The notes: generated by a model from the letters alone, not told the origin. Shown: positions 24,055-33,686, counted from the stretch's first letter. The stretch is 42,000 bases of DNA from Candidatus Solibacter usitatus (GCA_016191645.1 JACPVQ010000218.1:1-42000), one strand, 5' to 3'. Program-made: numbers and translations.

Positions 24055-25757
24055 TTCTACGAACCGCACTTCTTTTTCCAATGGCACTGTTCGCGCAAAC
24101 GCCGGATGCCATCTATCACAACGCCAAGATCGTAACCGTGTGGGACGCTCATCCCGTGGTCCAGGCGATTGCGATCCGCGAAAGCCGGTTTGTCGCGGCG
24201 GGCAGCAACGCCGAGATCCTGAAGCTGGCCGGCGCTCAAACGCAGAAGTTCGATTTGCAAGGCAAGACGGTATTGCCAGGCCTCATCGATAGCCACGTGC
24301 ATCCCATCGGCGCGGCTCTCAGTGAAAAGGACGGCCCAGTTCCCGTCATGAACTCCATCGTGGAATTGCAGGCGTATCTGCGCAGGCTCGCGGCAACGGT
24401 TCCGCGCAGCCAAGTCCTCTTCGTCCCGAAAGTGTACTCGACTCGAATGAAGGAGCGGCGCTATCCGACGCGCTACGAGATCGATGCAGCCGCGCCGGAT
24501 CACATCGCACTCGCGGACAATGGCTACGCATCGGTGTTGAATTCGAAGGCGCTGGCGAAGCTTGGTATCACGCGAGAAACGGCGCAGCCTTCCAATGGAA
24601 AGATTCTGAAAGACGCACGAGGCGAGCCGACCGGCCTAATTCTGGGCGCCCCGCAACTGCTCGGCAGCCTGCGGCAATCGAAGCCCGCAACCGCCGCGGA
24701 GTCGCTATGGGCCCTGAAGAGCATGTTGGCGAAATACAACGAAGTAGGATTCACCAGCATCATCGATCGCGGCCAGTCTCCCGCCGGATTCCGCACTTAC
24801 CAGGAATTGCGCGCGTCAGGACAAATGACCGTGCGCGCGACGGTAACGTACATGCTGGGCCCGCAAAGTACGCCCGCGGAGCTGCGCCGCTCTATCCAAA
24901 ACATTCCTTTCGTCACGGGATTTGGCGACGACTGGGTTCGCACGGGCCCCATCAAGACGGTGGCGGACGGGGGCATCCTCATCGGCACGGCCTACTTGCG
25001 CGAGCCCTACGGGGAGCACACCGAAATCTACGGCTACAACGACCCGGATTACCGCGGCGTCCTGGCGACGTCTAAAGAGAATCTGGTGGAGATGGCGAAG
25101 ACCGCGAACGAACTGGGCTGGCAGATGACGGCGCACACGGCAGGCGGCGGCGCTACCGACGCGCTGCTGGATGCCTATGAAATCGCCGACAAGATCAAAT
25201 CCATTCGTGGACGCCGGTTCACCGTAACGCACGGAAATTTCCCAAGTCCGGAAGCGATTGCGCGCGCGGCGAAGCTCGGTGTTGCGTTCGATTGCCAGCC
25301 GCAGTGGTATCACTTCGACGGTCCCGCGCTGCGGCCCGTGTTTGGACCGGCACGCATGAAGATGTTTCAGCCGCTGCAATCGATGCTGAAAGCGGGCGTG
25401 ATGGTGGGCGGCGGATCAGATCACATGATCCGGTTCGATTCGCGTACGTCGATCAATGCATACAATCCGTTTTGGGCGATGTGGATGACCATCACGCGGC
25501 AAACCGTCGATGGCACTCCGATCAACCCGGAAGAGGCGTTGACGCGCGACCAAGCGCTGCGGTTGTGGACCGTCAACAGCGCCTACCTGTCCTTCGATGA
25601 GAAACGTAAGGGATCCATCGAGCCGGGAAAACTCGCCGATTTCGTTGTTATCTCGGACGATTACCTTACGTGCCCCGTCGATCGCATCAAAGATATTTCC
25701 GTACTGCAGACAGTGGTCGATGGGAAAACAGTCTATCGCGCGCCGCGCCGCGATTGA
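24051..25757 (+). CDS. Exported amidohydrolase, YtcJ/amidohydrolase-3 type
   Basis: 568 residues. The first residues RTALLFPMALFAQ form a likely signal peptide, so the enzyme acts outside the cytoplasm. Metal-dependent hydrolase motifs: GKTVLPGLIDSHVHP (HxH), KTVADGGILIGTAY, a histidine in MTAHTAGGGATDA, VTHGNFPS, and the aspartate of GGGSDHM, ending IEPGKLADFVVIS. The fold and metal sites match the YtcJ-like branch of amidohydrolases, whose substrates are mostly unknown amides or carbamates. It is coupled to galK by a four-base overlap, an unexpected partner. Its last 25 bases overlap the convergent carboxylesterase gene. Confidence 0.88.
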   Translation: MILRTALLFPMALFAQTPDAIYHNAKIVTVWDAHPVVQAIAIRESRFVAAGSNAEILKLAGAQTQKFDLQGKTVLPGLIDSHVHPIGAALSEKDGPVPVMNSIVELQAYLRRLAATVPRSQVLFVPKVYSTRMKERRYPTRYEIDAAAPDHIALADNGYASVLNSKALAKLGITRETAQPSNGKILKDARGEPTGLILGAPQLLGSLRQSKPATAAESLWALKSMLAKYNEVGFTSIIDRGQSPAGFRTYQELRASGQMTVRATVTYMLGPQSTPAELRRSIQNIPFVTGFGDDWVRTGPIKTVADGGILIGTAYLREPYGEHTEIYGYNDPDYRGVLATSKENLVEMAKTANELGWQMTAHTAGGGATDALLDAYEIADKIKSIRGRRFTVTHGNFPSPEAIARAAKLGVAFDCQPQWYHFDGPALRPVFGPARMKMFQPLQSMLKAGVMVGGGSDHMIRFDSRTSINAYNPFWAMWMTITRQTVDGTPINPEEALTRDQALRLWTVNSAYLSFDEKRKGSIEPGKLADFVVISDDYLTCPVDRIKDISVLQTVVDGKTVYRAPRRD

Positions 25758-27235
25758 GTCTCGAAGAAATCGAGACCGCTTTTCTGAACATCGGCGCGAG
25801 TGCGGATGGCATCGCCGAATTCGATGGAGACTTCCGCGTCAAGGGCGAACTTAGGCCACGCGGCGAGCCCTTTGCCATTCGGATCGCCAGTCTTTGCGAA
25901 GTTGATCCAGTAGTTTTGCATCGCCTCGGAAAGCGTGCGGTCCGCGTTTTGCCACGGGCGCGACGCCGCGAGATTCCCAAAGACATAAGCGATTTCGGCG
26001 GCGTGGTAGGCGCCGAACCGCGCGCTGGAAGGGCCCGGAGGAACACGGGAAAAGAAGTAGTGATAGACCGGCGATTTCCCCGTCTTTGTTTGCTGGCGCG
26101 CCCACGTGCGCATCTGCCAGCCGAAGACCTGATCGCGCCAGCTATCAAGCAACACTTGGCGATTCTCTTGCGGCGTCGAGGCCGGATAGGCTTTCTTGAA
26201 GGCCTCCGCGCTGTCGCCAAAGCGTTCCTTGATTTGTCTTTCGAACGCCTCAGCCGGTACCGCAGGCCCAAGCGTCGTAAGGAAGGCTGTTGCTTCATCG
26301 GCATTGAAGCCGGCGATCAATGGCACGTCGTTCTGTTTGCCCGCTGCGAAGATGGCGTGCACCGGCTCCCTGAGCATCCACCCGTCCACCACAGTGACCG
26401 CCGCGGATGACGCCTTCTGAATTTCGTCCGCCGATTTCGCGCGGAGATCTTTCAACGTGCCCAACTTCTCGCCGGCTTTCTCGCCATCCGTCAGAGAGCG
26501 CATCACGCTGAAGGCAGCGCCGCTCTCTCCGATCACGCGATGGATAAGGCCTTTCGCGAGAGGGGTGGCCATGAGGTAGTTGACACTCCACGAACCCGCC
26601 GACTCGCCGAAGATGGTCACGTTGCCCGGGTCGCCGCCAAACGCAGAGATGTTTTCGTGGACCCAGCGCAGCGCCGCCACCTGATCGAGCAGTCCTTGAT
26701 TCCCCGATGCGCGATGAGGCGATTCGGCGGTCAACTCCGGGTGCGCGAAAAATCCGAACACGCCCAGACGATAGTTGACGGTGACCAGAACAACGCCCTT
26801 CTTTGCGAAGTTCCCGCCATCGTAAGTCGGCGTTCCGCCCCAGCCGCGCGTCAATGCTCCGCCGTGAATCCAGACCATGACAGGACGTTTTTCCGCAGGC
26901 GATTTTGCCGCCGTCCACACGTTGAGAGAAAGACAATCTTCAGAGACCGGCGGCATTGCGGAAGCATAGAGCGACCCGGCGGCATAGGGCGTCTGCACAC
27001 ATGGCGCGCCGAACGCAGTGGCCTGTCTCACCTGTTTCCAAGCAGCAACCGGCTGCGGCGCCTTCCAGCGAAGATCGCCAACCGGAGGCGCGGCAAAAGG
27101 GATTCCTTTGTAGGTCTGCACGCCCTCGCTCGCCGCTCCGGACACGGGCCCGGATTTTGTAGCGACGGGATCTTGGATGGCAAATGCGGCGAGCGGAAGG
27201 AGCGCGAAAATCGTAGGTAGCGTCACGGGATTCAT
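25733..27235 (-). CDS. Exported type B carboxylesterase
   Basis: 500 residues. Signal peptide PVTLPTIFALLPLAAFA. Alpha/beta hydrolase of the carboxylesterase/cholinesterase family: early YKGIPFAAPPVGDLRW, the CLSLNVW segment, the oxyanion stretch PVMVWIHGGALTRG, then NQGLLDQVAALRWVHENI, the nucleophile elbow TIFGESAGSWSV (Ser near residue 210), the acidic residue in GFNADEATAF and the histidine in FGAYHAAEIAYVFG. All three catalytic residues are thus present. It cleaves carboxylic esters; the substrate is unknown. A ribosome site GGAGGA is present on the - strand (27248-27253). It diverges from the dehydrogenase at 27273 with only 37 bases between the starts. Confidence 0.92.
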   Translation of the reverse strand: MNPVTLPTIFALLPLAAFAIQDPVATKSGPVSGAASEGVQTYKGIPFAAPPVGDLRWKAPQPVAAWKQVRQATAFGAPCVQTPYAAGSLYASAMPPVSEDCLSLNVWTAAKSPAEKRPVMVWIHGGALTRGWGGTPTYDGGNFAKKGVVLVTVNYRLGVFGFFAHPELTAESPHRASGNQGLLDQVAALRWVHENISAFGGDPGNVTIFGESAGSWSVNYLMATPLAKGLIHRVIGESGAAFSVMRSLTDGEKAGEKLGTLKDLRAKSADEIQKASSAAVTVVDGWMLREPVHAIFAAGKQNDVPLIAGFNADEATAFLTTLGPAVPAEAFERQIKERFGDSAEAFKKAYPASTPQENRQVLLDSWRDQVFGWQMRTWARQQTKTGKSPVYHYFFSRVPPGPSSARFGAYHAAEIAYVFGNLAASRPWQNADRTLSEAMQNYWINFAKTGDPNGKGLAAWPKFALDAEVSIEFGDAIRTRADVQKSGLDFFETQSRRGAR

Positions 27236-27258
27236 AATAACGCAATCCTCCGGAATGA

Positions 27259-27264
27259 GATAAT
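27259..27264 (+). promoter_or_regulatory. -10 element for the dehydrogenase pair
   Basis: GATAAT ends eight bases before the ATG at 27273, without a Shine-Dalgarno sequence between. The predicted leader is zero to two bases. The spacer also contains the ribosome site of the divergent carboxylesterase, so the two transcripts share this short region. Confidence 0.4.
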
Positions 27265-27272
27265 TGCTGATT

Positions 27273-28289
27273 ATGCAAGCAGCGTTTTATCACGGCAACA
27301 GAAGCATTACCGTCGGCGAGTGCACGCCCGTGCCGCCCGGCCCAGGACAGGTACAGATGCGCGTTTCGCATTGCGGCATCTGCGGCACGGACGTCCATAT
27401 CTATCACGGCAACATGGACCACCGCGTGAAGTTCCCGCAGATCATCGGGCACGAATCGTCGGGTGTGATCGAGCAGGTTGGCGAGGGTGTTACCGGATGG
27501 AAGGCCGGGGATCGCGTCACCGTTCGTCCACTTGATTACTGCGGCGAATGCCCGGCATGCAAAAACGGGCACAGCCATATCTGCATGAAGCTCAAGTTCA
27601 TCGGAATCGATTCGCCCGGCGCAATGCAGGGCCTGTGGACCTTTCCGGCGCACACACTGCATCGCCTGCCGGAGAATCTGTCGTTGGAGCAGGGCGCTCT
27701 GATTGAGCCCATCGCGGTGGCCTGCCACGACGTGCGTATGGGCGAAGTGCGGAGCGGCGAATATGCCGTTGTGCTGGGAGGCGGACCCATTGGGCTGCTG
27801 GTAGGGTTGGTGGCGAAGAGCAAAGGCGCGCGCGTATTAGTGGTTGAGCCGAACCCGTACCGCATTCAACTCGCGCGGAAGATGGGGTTGAACGTGGTGA
27901 GTCCGGGTGAGACAGATCTTGTGGAGATGGTCAACAACGAAACTGGAGGCGCGGGAGCGGATGTCGTGTTCGAGGTCTCCGGCGCGGGTGTTGCGGTAGA
28001 AACGATGACGAAGCTGCCGCGTGTGCGCGGACGCATGGTGATGGTGGCTATTCACCCGCAACCGAGGCCTGTCGATCTTTTCCGTTTCTTCTGGCGAGAA
28101 TTGAAGCTGGTGGGCGCGCGCGTCTATGAGCCGGAAGATTTCGAAGAGGCCATTGCGCTGGCGGCGTCCGGCACGATGCCGCTGGATCCTGTGATCACGA
28201 AAGTGGTTCCTTTGGAAGGCTTGCTTCCCGGATTTCAGGAGATCGATGCGGGCGGAGATGTGATGAAGATTCTTGTGAGGTGCTCCTAA
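27273..28289 (+). CDS. Zinc-dependent medium-chain dehydrogenase (sorbitol/threonine dehydrogenase-like)
   Basis: 338 residues. Catalytic zinc motif CGICGTDVHIYHG and GHESSGVIEQVGEGV, structural zinc cysteines CGECPACKNGHSHIC, and the Rossmann loop VVLGGGPIGLLVGLVAKS with an acidic residue at the end of the second strand (LVVEPNPYR), which suggests NAD. The family oxidises secondary alcohols of polyols and sugar acids. It directly precedes a KduD-like gene with no spacing, so the pair probably handles one sugar-acid pathway. The specific substrate cannot be told from sequence alone. Confidence 0.9.
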   Translation: MQAAFYHGNRSITVGECTPVPPGPGQVQMRVSHCGICGTDVHIYHGNMDHRVKFPQIIGHESSGVIEQVGEGVTGWKAGDRVTVRPLDYCGECPACKNGHSHICMKLKFIGIDSPGAMQGLWTFPAHTLHRLPENLSLEQGALIEPIAVACHDVRMGEVRSGEYAVVLGGGPIGLLVGLVAKSKGARVLVVEPNPYRIQLARKMGLNVVSPGETDLVEMVNNETGGAGADVVFEVSGAGVAVETMTKLPRVRGRMVMVAIHPQPRPVDLFRFFWRELKLVGARVYEPEDFEEAIALAASGTMPLDPVITKVVPLEGLLPGFQEIDAGGDVMKILVRCS

Positions 28290-29060
28290 ATGGGCGTGCT
28301 CGATCTGTTCCGGTTAGACGGCAAAGTGGCGCTGGTTACGGGATGCCGACGCGGAATTGGAATGGCGATGGCCGAAGCGCTGGCGGAAGCCGGTGCAGAT
28401 ATCATCGGAGTGAGCCGTTCTTTGGAAGCTGCGGGATCGCTGATCGAAGAGCGCGTGAAAGCGCAGGGACGCAAGTTTCACGGATACGCCTGCAACTTCG
28501 CGGATCGCAACTCCGTGCGGCAGTTTCTGGAGAAGGTGAACTCCGAGCATCCAGTGATCGACATTCTGGTGAACAATGCCGGAACGATTCTGCGCAAGCC
28601 CGCGGCTGAACATCCGGACGAGTATTGGGATGAGGTGATGGAGACGAACCTTAATTCGCAATGGATGATCAGCCGCGAGATTGGCAAGAGAATGGTCGAG
28701 CGCGGAAGCGGGAAGATTATTTTCACGGCGTCGCTGTTGACGTTTCAAGGCGGAATTACCGTGCCCGGATACGCCGCCAGCAAAGGGGCCATCGGGCAGT
28801 TGACGAAGGCGTTGGCGAACGAATGGTCGGCGAAGAACGTGCAGGTGAATGCGATTGCGCCGGGCTATATCGCAACGGATAACACGACGGCATTGCGTCA
28901 GGATCCAGTAAGGAATCCGTCGATTCTGTCGCGCATCCCCGCCGGACGCTGGGGCGAGCCCGACGATTTCAAAGGCACGGTGGTCTATCTGGCATCGAAG
29001 GCGTCGGATTATGTGACCGGATCCATCGTGGTGGTTGACGGCGGTTGGATGGGGCGGTAG
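28290..29060 (+). CDS. kduD: KduD-type short-chain dehydrogenase (2-deoxy-D-gluconate / 2-dehydro-3-deoxygluconate 5-dehydrogenase)
   Basis: 256 residues, cytoplasmic. Classical SDR motifs: TGCRRGIGMAMAEALAEAG (cofactor), NNAG, the catalytic Ser of TASLLTFQGG and YAASKG (Tyr and Lys). Beyond these, the segments NEWSAKNVQVNAIAPGY, ATDNT and IPAGRWGEPDD closely match E. coli KduD from memory, as do the start FRLDGKVALVTGC and the end VVVDGGWMGR. KduD acts late in pectin and uronate breakdown. The gene starts on the base after the previous stop, with GAGGT as ribosome site. It is probably co-transcribed with the zinc dehydrogenase. Confidence in SDR is high, in KduD moderate to high. Confidence 0.85.
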   Translation: MGVLDLFRLDGKVALVTGCRRGIGMAMAEALAEAGADIIGVSRSLEAAGSLIEERVKAQGRKFHGYACNFADRNSVRQFLEKVNSEHPVIDILVNNAGTILRKPAAEHPDEYWDEVMETNLNSQWMISREIGKRMVERGSGKIIFTASLLTFQGGITVPGYAASKGAIGQLTKALANEWSAKNVQVNAIAPGYIATDNTTALRQDPVRNPSILSRIPAGRWGEPDDFKGTVVYLASKASDYVTGSIVVVDGGWMGR

Positions 29061-29144
29061 TGCCTTTGTATAGTACAGAGCAAGGAGAATCTTTGCAGCC
29101 TAGGAAGTAGTACACAGGAAGGTTTTGGAGAGTAGTAGTACAGT

Positions 29145-32100
29145 TTACATAGCGAGGACTTCTACCGCTTCCGCGCCGCAGATGCGCTCGACCTCGTTGA
29201 GGAACTCTTTGTCCGGCTTCACCTTCGCCTGCAAATCGAGCACAACGGAAAACTCGCGCGGTTTCTCCAGCCGCAGACGGACGTCGGTTTCGCCGGGCTT
29301 GCGTCCGAAGAGATCGTGAAGAGCCTTTGCACATTCGCTGTTTCCCAGCCCCACGCGTATGGAAATCAACGCCGGAAAATTGACGCGAGCGTTCTCCAGC
29401 GGGATGATCTCCTGCACGTTGAGGCGCGGGGCGGAGTTCTCCTCTGGCAGTACCGCCGCGCGCACCAGCACGCCTTTGTCCTCCACCAGGAACGGCGTCA
29501 GCGATTCAATGACGCCGCTAAACACCATCGCTTCCAGGCTGCCGTACCAATCCTCAAGTTGCATGATGGCAAACGGTCGGCCTTCCCTGTTTCTACGGCG
29601 TTGAATGCCCGTGAGAATTCCGCAGAGTTTGACCTCCGTACCGCGCGACAATCCTTCCAGCGTTTCCGTGGTGTGCGGAGTGAGGTCCTCAATTTTTTCG
29701 CGAAACGGGTCCAGCGGATGTCCGGTCACATAGATGCCGATCATCTCCTTTTCGCCGCGCAGCTTTTCTTCCGCGGACCAGTCGGGTAAGTTCGGAAGCG
29801 GCGGATCGGGATGCTGGCTATCGGCGATCTCCATTTCGAAGAGGCCGGCTTGCCCGCTGATGCGATCCTGCATGGCGCGCTGCCCTGCTTCCATTGCGCC
29901 TTCCACTGCCGCGAACAGGCGGCTGCGAATCTGGCCGAGGCTATCAAATGCGCCGGCGCGGATAAGACTTTCCACCATCCGTTTGTTGACCGACCCCAAG
30001 TCGGCCTCTTCACAAAACTGATAGATAGAGCGAAACTTTCCAACACTGTCGCGGGCTTTGACAATCGACTCCACCGCGGAGATGCCGACATTCTTGACCG
30101 CGCCAAGGCCGAAGCGGATTGCTTCGCCGTCCGGCGTGAAATATTGCCCGCTAAAATTGACGTCCGGGGGCAGCACCTTGATGCCCATCTCGCGGCACTC
30201 GTTGATGTACTTGACGATTTTCGAAGAGTTGCCGATTTCCGACGTAAGCAGCGCGCTGAGAAACTCGCGCGGGTAGTGCGCTTTCAGGTAGGCCGTTACA
30301 TAGGCGAGATAAGCATAGGCCGCCGAGTGCGATTTGTTGAAGCCGTAGCCCGCGAACTGCTCCATCAGATCGAAGATCTTCTCGACCTTCTTCTCCGGGA
30401 ATCCTCGCTCCTTCGCGCCCTGTGTAAAGCGCGCGCGCTGCTGCGCCATTTCGGCCGACTGCTTCTTGCCCATGGCGCGGCGGAGGATGTCGGCATCGCC
30501 CAAGGAATAGCCGGCGATGAGGTTGGAGATCTGCATCACCTGTTCCTGATAGACGATGACGCCGTAGGTCTCCTCCAGAACCGTTTTCAGCTGCGGCAAA
30601 TCGTAGACCACCTGCTTGCGGCCCAGTTTGCGGTCGATGAAGTCGTCCACCATGCCGCCCTGAATGGGGCCGGGGCGATACAGAGCATTGAGCGCGCAGA
30701 GATCTTCCAAGCGGTCCGGCTCATAGCGACGCAGGATGTCGCGCATGCCCTGCGATTCAAACTGAAAGACGCCGCTCGTAAAACCCTTGGAAAAGATTCG
30801 ATAGGTATCTTTGTCGTCCAGTGGAAGATCTTCGACAACGACATCTTCGCCTCTAGTTTTGCGGATGAGTTCAATGGAATCGTGAACGATGGTGAGCGTT
30901 GTGAGGCCCAGGAAGTCCATCTTCAATAGAGCGAGCTTTTCCAGACCGCCCATGTCGAACTGAGTGACTACTTCGTCGCGGCTGGTGCGATAGAGCGGCA
31001 CCAATTCCCGCAGCGGAACTGGAGAGATAACAACTCCGGCGGCATGTACGCCCGCGTTGCGCGCCAGGCCTTCCAGTTTTTGCGCCACCTGCAGAACGTC
31101 GTTGATCTTCTCGTCCTTCTGCGCGAGTTCGCGCAACCCCGGCTCCTGCTCCAGAGCGTCTTTCAGTTTGATGTTGAGCGTCGGAGGGATGAGCTTCGTT
31201 ATCTTGTCCACGTCGGCGAAAGTGACATCAAGAGCGCGGCCCACGTCCTTGATTGCGGCTTTCGCGGCCAATGTACCGAATGTGATGATCTGCGCAACCT
31301 GTTCGCGGCCGTATTTCTCCGTGACGTATTGGATCACCTCGCCTCGCCGGTTGGTGCAGAAATCGATGTCGATGTCGGGCATGGAGATGCGTTCCGGATT
31401 CAGGAAGCGCTCAAACAGCAATCCGTACTGCAGCGGATCGATGTCGGTAATCTCCATGGAGTAGCTGACCAGGCTTCCCGCGGCGGAGCCTCGTCCCGGC
31501 CCCACGGGGATGCCCTTCGATTTGGCGAAACGGATGAAGTCCCAGACAATGAGGAAATAGCCGGAGAACTTCATCGTCTGGATGATGCGGATTTCCGAAT
31601 CCAAACGATCTACGTAGACGCCCAGCTCACTTCGCAAATGACCCTTGGCGCGCATGGCTTCCAGCCGCGGGCGGCGTTTCTCAAAACCCTGCCGGGCCAC
31701 GAATTCAAAGTACGTATCGGTGCTGTGGCCTTCGGGAATATCGAATCGCGGGAAAGGGTCCTTGATCTTGTCGAGGCTGATATTACACCGTTGCGCGATG
31801 TCCCACGTGCGGTCCATCGCATCCTGATGATCGCCGAAGAGCGCTTCCATTTCGGCGCGAGATTTAAGATAGAACTCGTTGGTGGTGAAGCGCATGCGGT
31901 TCGGGTCGGACATGGTCTTCCCCGTCTGAATGCACATCAGAATCTCGTGGCTGCGCGCGTCGTCTCTTTCCAGATAGTGCGCGTCGTTGGTGACCACCAG
32001 CGGAATGTTGGTTTCGCGCGCCAGCTTTTCAATCAACGGGATGACGCGCTTGTCCTGATCGAGGTTGTGGTCTTGCAGTTCGAGAAAAAAGTTTCCCTTG

Positions 32101-32597
32101 CCGAACATGTCCTCATAGACATGAGCCATTCGGCGCGCCTCGCCATACTGGTCGGAGAGAAGAGTTTCGTTGATATCGCCCTGCAGGCATGCCGATAGCC
32201 CGATAAGACCCTTGGCGTGCTGCGCCAGCAGGTCTTTGTCTATTCTTGGCTTGTAATAGAAACCGTCGAGAAACCCAGTGGACACCAGCTTGATGAGGTT
32301 GCGATAACCTTCCTGGTTCTCGCACAGCAGCACCAGGTGGTTGTAACGCGTGTCCGACCTGTCTTTGTGATCCTTGCGCGATACGTAGACTTCACATCCG
32401 ATGACCGGCCGGACGCCTTCCTGCTTGCCCTTGTTATAAAACTCCACCGCGCCGAACAGGTTGCCGTGATCCGTCATGGCGATGGCCGGCATGTTTTGGC
32501 GCGCGGCAATTTTCATCATCTTCTCGATGTCGCATGCACCGTCGAGAAGAGAATAGTCGGTGTGGTTGTGCAGATGAACGAACGGGCGATCGGACAT
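29145..32597 (-). CDS. dnaE: DNA polymerase III alpha subunit
   Basis: 1150 residues, the replicative polymerase. N-terminal PHP domain beginning PFVHLHNHTDYSLLDGAC, with metal-ligand-like positions in AMTDHGNLFGA, GCEVYVS, NHLVLL and TNDAHYLE, so the PHP site looks intact, unlike the degenerate one of E. coli. The palm has GPGRGSAAGSLVSYSM and the catalytic MPDIDIDF. The helix-hairpin-helix region (SAAYAYLAYVTAYLKAHYP and nearby) and an OB fold (VKLCGILTGIQRRRNREG) follow. The start at 32597 puts the conserved HLHNH motif at the usual distance. An ATG at 32645 directly follows a -10-like GATAAT (32646-32651, - strand) and would lie upstream of the transcript start. Confidence 0.96.
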   Translation of the reverse strand: MSDRPFVHLHNHTDYSLLDGACDIEKMMKIAARQNMPAIAMTDHGNLFGAVEFYNKGKQEGVRPVIGCEVYVSRKDHKDRSDTRYNHLVLLCENQEGYRNLIKLVSTGFLDGFYYKPRIDKDLLAQHAKGLIGLSACLQGDINETLLSDQYGEARRMAHVYEDMFGKGNFFLELQDHNLDQDKRVIPLIEKLARETNIPLVVTNDAHYLERDDARSHEILMCIQTGKTMSDPNRMRFTTNEFYLKSRAEMEALFGDHQDAMDRTWDIAQRCNISLDKIKDPFPRFDIPEGHSTDTYFEFVARQGFEKRRPRLEAMRAKGHLRSELGVYVDRLDSEIRIIQTMKFSGYFLIVWDFIRFAKSKGIPVGPGRGSAAGSLVSYSMEITDIDPLQYGLLFERFLNPERISMPDIDIDFCTNRRGEVIQYVTEKYGREQVAQIITFGTLAAKAAIKDVGRALDVTFADVDKITKLIPPTLNIKLKDALEQEPGLRELAQKDEKINDVLQVAQKLEGLARNAGVHAAGVVISPVPLRELVPLYRTSRDEVVTQFDMGGLEKLALLKMDFLGLTTLTIVHDSIELIRKTRGEDVVVEDLPLDDKDTYRIFSKGFTSGVFQFESQGMRDILRRYEPDRLEDLCALNALYRPGPIQGGMVDDFIDRKLGRKQVVYDLPQLKTVLEETYGVIVYQEQVMQISNLIAGYSLGDADILRRAMGKKQSAEMAQQRARFTQGAKERGFPEKKVEKIFDLMEQFAGYGFNKSHSAAYAYLAYVTAYLKAHYPREFLSALLTSEIGNSSKIVKYINECREMGIKVLPPDVNFSGQYFTPDGEAIRFGLGAVKNVGISAVESIVKARDSVGKFRSIYQFCEEADLGSVNKRMVESLIRAGAFDSLGQIRSRLFAAVEGAMEAGQRAMQDRISGQAGLFEMEIADSQHPDPPLPNLPDWSAEEKLRGEKEMIGIYVTGHPLDPFREKIEDLTPHTTETLEGLSRGTEVKLCGILTGIQRRRNREGRPFAIMQLEDWYGSLEAMVFSGVIESLTPFLVEDKGVLVRAAVLPEENSAPRLNVQEIIPLENARVNFPALISIRVGLGNSECAKALHDLFGRKPGETDVRLRLEKPREFSVVLDLQAKVKPDKEFLNEVERICGAEAVEVLAM

Positions 32598-32645
32598 TGT
32601 TCCCCAATACTGACGCAGACTCCGGGGGACGAGGTGCTCTGCCAT

Positions 32646-32651
32646 ATTATC
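32646..32651 (-). promoter_or_regulatory. dnaE -10 element
   Basis: GATAAT on the - strand predicts a transcript start near 32639, giving a leader of about 42 bases before the ATG at 32597. GGGGA lies just upstream of that ATG as ribosome site. No good -35 is visible. Confidence 0.4.
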
Positions 32652-32692
32652 GCGCCAAGAGGCAGCATCGTGGGTTCTGGCATCCTGTAGAA

Positions 32693-33685
32693 ATGAGTAT
32701 TCGCGACCGGCTCAGGCAGGGAATGGTAATTCCGGCGCATCCGCTGGCATTGAATGCGGCGCGCAAGTTGGACGAGCGTCGTCAGCGGGCCCTGACGCGG
32801 TACTACGTCGCGGCGGGAGCCGGAGGAGTGGCGGTTGGAGTTCACACGACGCAATTTGCGATTCGCGACTGCGGATTATTGGAGCCAGTGCTGGCGCTGG
32901 CTGCCGGCGAAGCGCAACATGTTGCGAAAATCGCCGGCGTTTGCGGCGGGACGCGACAAGCCGTCGCGGAAGGGGAAGTGGCATTGCGGCTGGGCTATGA
33001 TGCCGCGCTGCTGAGCATGGCCGCACTGCGCGAGGCCAGTATTGATCAGTTGATCGACCATGCGCGAGCCGTTTCCAATGTTCTGCCGGTGTTCGGATTT
33101 TATTTGCAGCCCGCAGTCGGCGGTCGTGTGCTCCCCATCGAATTCTGGCGGAGGTTTTGTGAAATCGACAACGTGGTGGCAATCAAGATTGCTCCCTTCA
33201 ACCGCTACCAGACGTTGGACGTTGTGCGCGCCGTTGCGGAATGCGGGCGCGCCGGCGAGATTACGCTCTACACCGGGAATGACGACAACATCATTGGCGA
33301 TTTGATCACACCATTCCGCTTGGGGGACGTCGAGGTGCGCATCGCCGGAGGGCTGTTAGGTCAGTGGGCCGTCTGGACACACCGCGCAGTGGAGATGCTC
33401 GGCGCAATCCAGAGTGGGCAGTTGCGGGACCCCATGACGCTGAATGCACAACTGACCGACGCCAACTCCGCGTTGTTCGACGCGGGAAATCATTTTCACG
33501 GATGTATTGCGGGAATCCACGAGATCCTTCGCAGACAGGGACTTTTAGAAGGCATCTGGTGCCTGGACGAAAACGAGGGGCTGTCGCCGGGGCAAGCCGA
33601 GGAGATCGACCGCGTTTGCCGTCTTTATCCCCATCTCACCGATGACCTATTCGTGAAAGAGAACCTCGACTCGTGGTTGCGCTGA
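32693..33685 (+). CDS. DHDPS/N-acetylneuraminate lyase family aldolase
   Basis: 330 residues. TIM-barrel class I aldolase: early IPAHPLALNAARKLDERRQR, AAGAGGVAVGVHTTQF, a tyrosine in LPVFGFYLQP and the Schiff-base lysine in VVAIKIAPFNRYQTL, then TLYTGNDDNIIGDLI. Members condense or split 2-oxo acids. The usual G-T-T-G-E loop of true DapA is replaced by GVHTTQF, so I do not call it dapA; a sugar-acid aldolase or dehydratase is as likely. It diverges from dnaE. The start at 32693 has no clear ribosome site, and other in-frame starts upstream run into dnaE. Confidence 0.82.
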   Translation: MSIRDRLRQGMVIPAHPLALNAARKLDERRQRALTRYYVAAGAGGVAVGVHTTQFAIRDCGLLEPVLALAAGEAQHVAKIAGVCGGTRQAVAEGEVALRLGYDAALLSMAALREASIDQLIDHARAVSNVLPVFGFYLQPAVGGRVLPIEFWRRFCEIDNVVAIKIAPFNRYQTLDVVRAVAECGRAGEITLYTGNDDNIIGDLITPFRLGDVEVRIAGGLLGQWAVWTHRAVEMLGAIQSGQLRDPMTLNAQLTDANSALFDAGNHFHGCIAGIHEILRRQGLLEGIWCLDENEGLSPGQAEEIDRVCRLYPHLTDDLFVKENLDSWLR

Positions 33686-33686
33686 C

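Noticed and set aside
23017-24087. 356-codon frame on the - strand opposite galK
   Set aside because: Its translation is His/Arg-rich without motifs, while galK carries every galactokinase signature.
29811-32198. Long + strand frames opposite dnaE (372 and 384 codons)
   Set aside because: They lie wholly within dnaE, whose polymerase and PHP motifs are intact. The frames show no recognisable domain.
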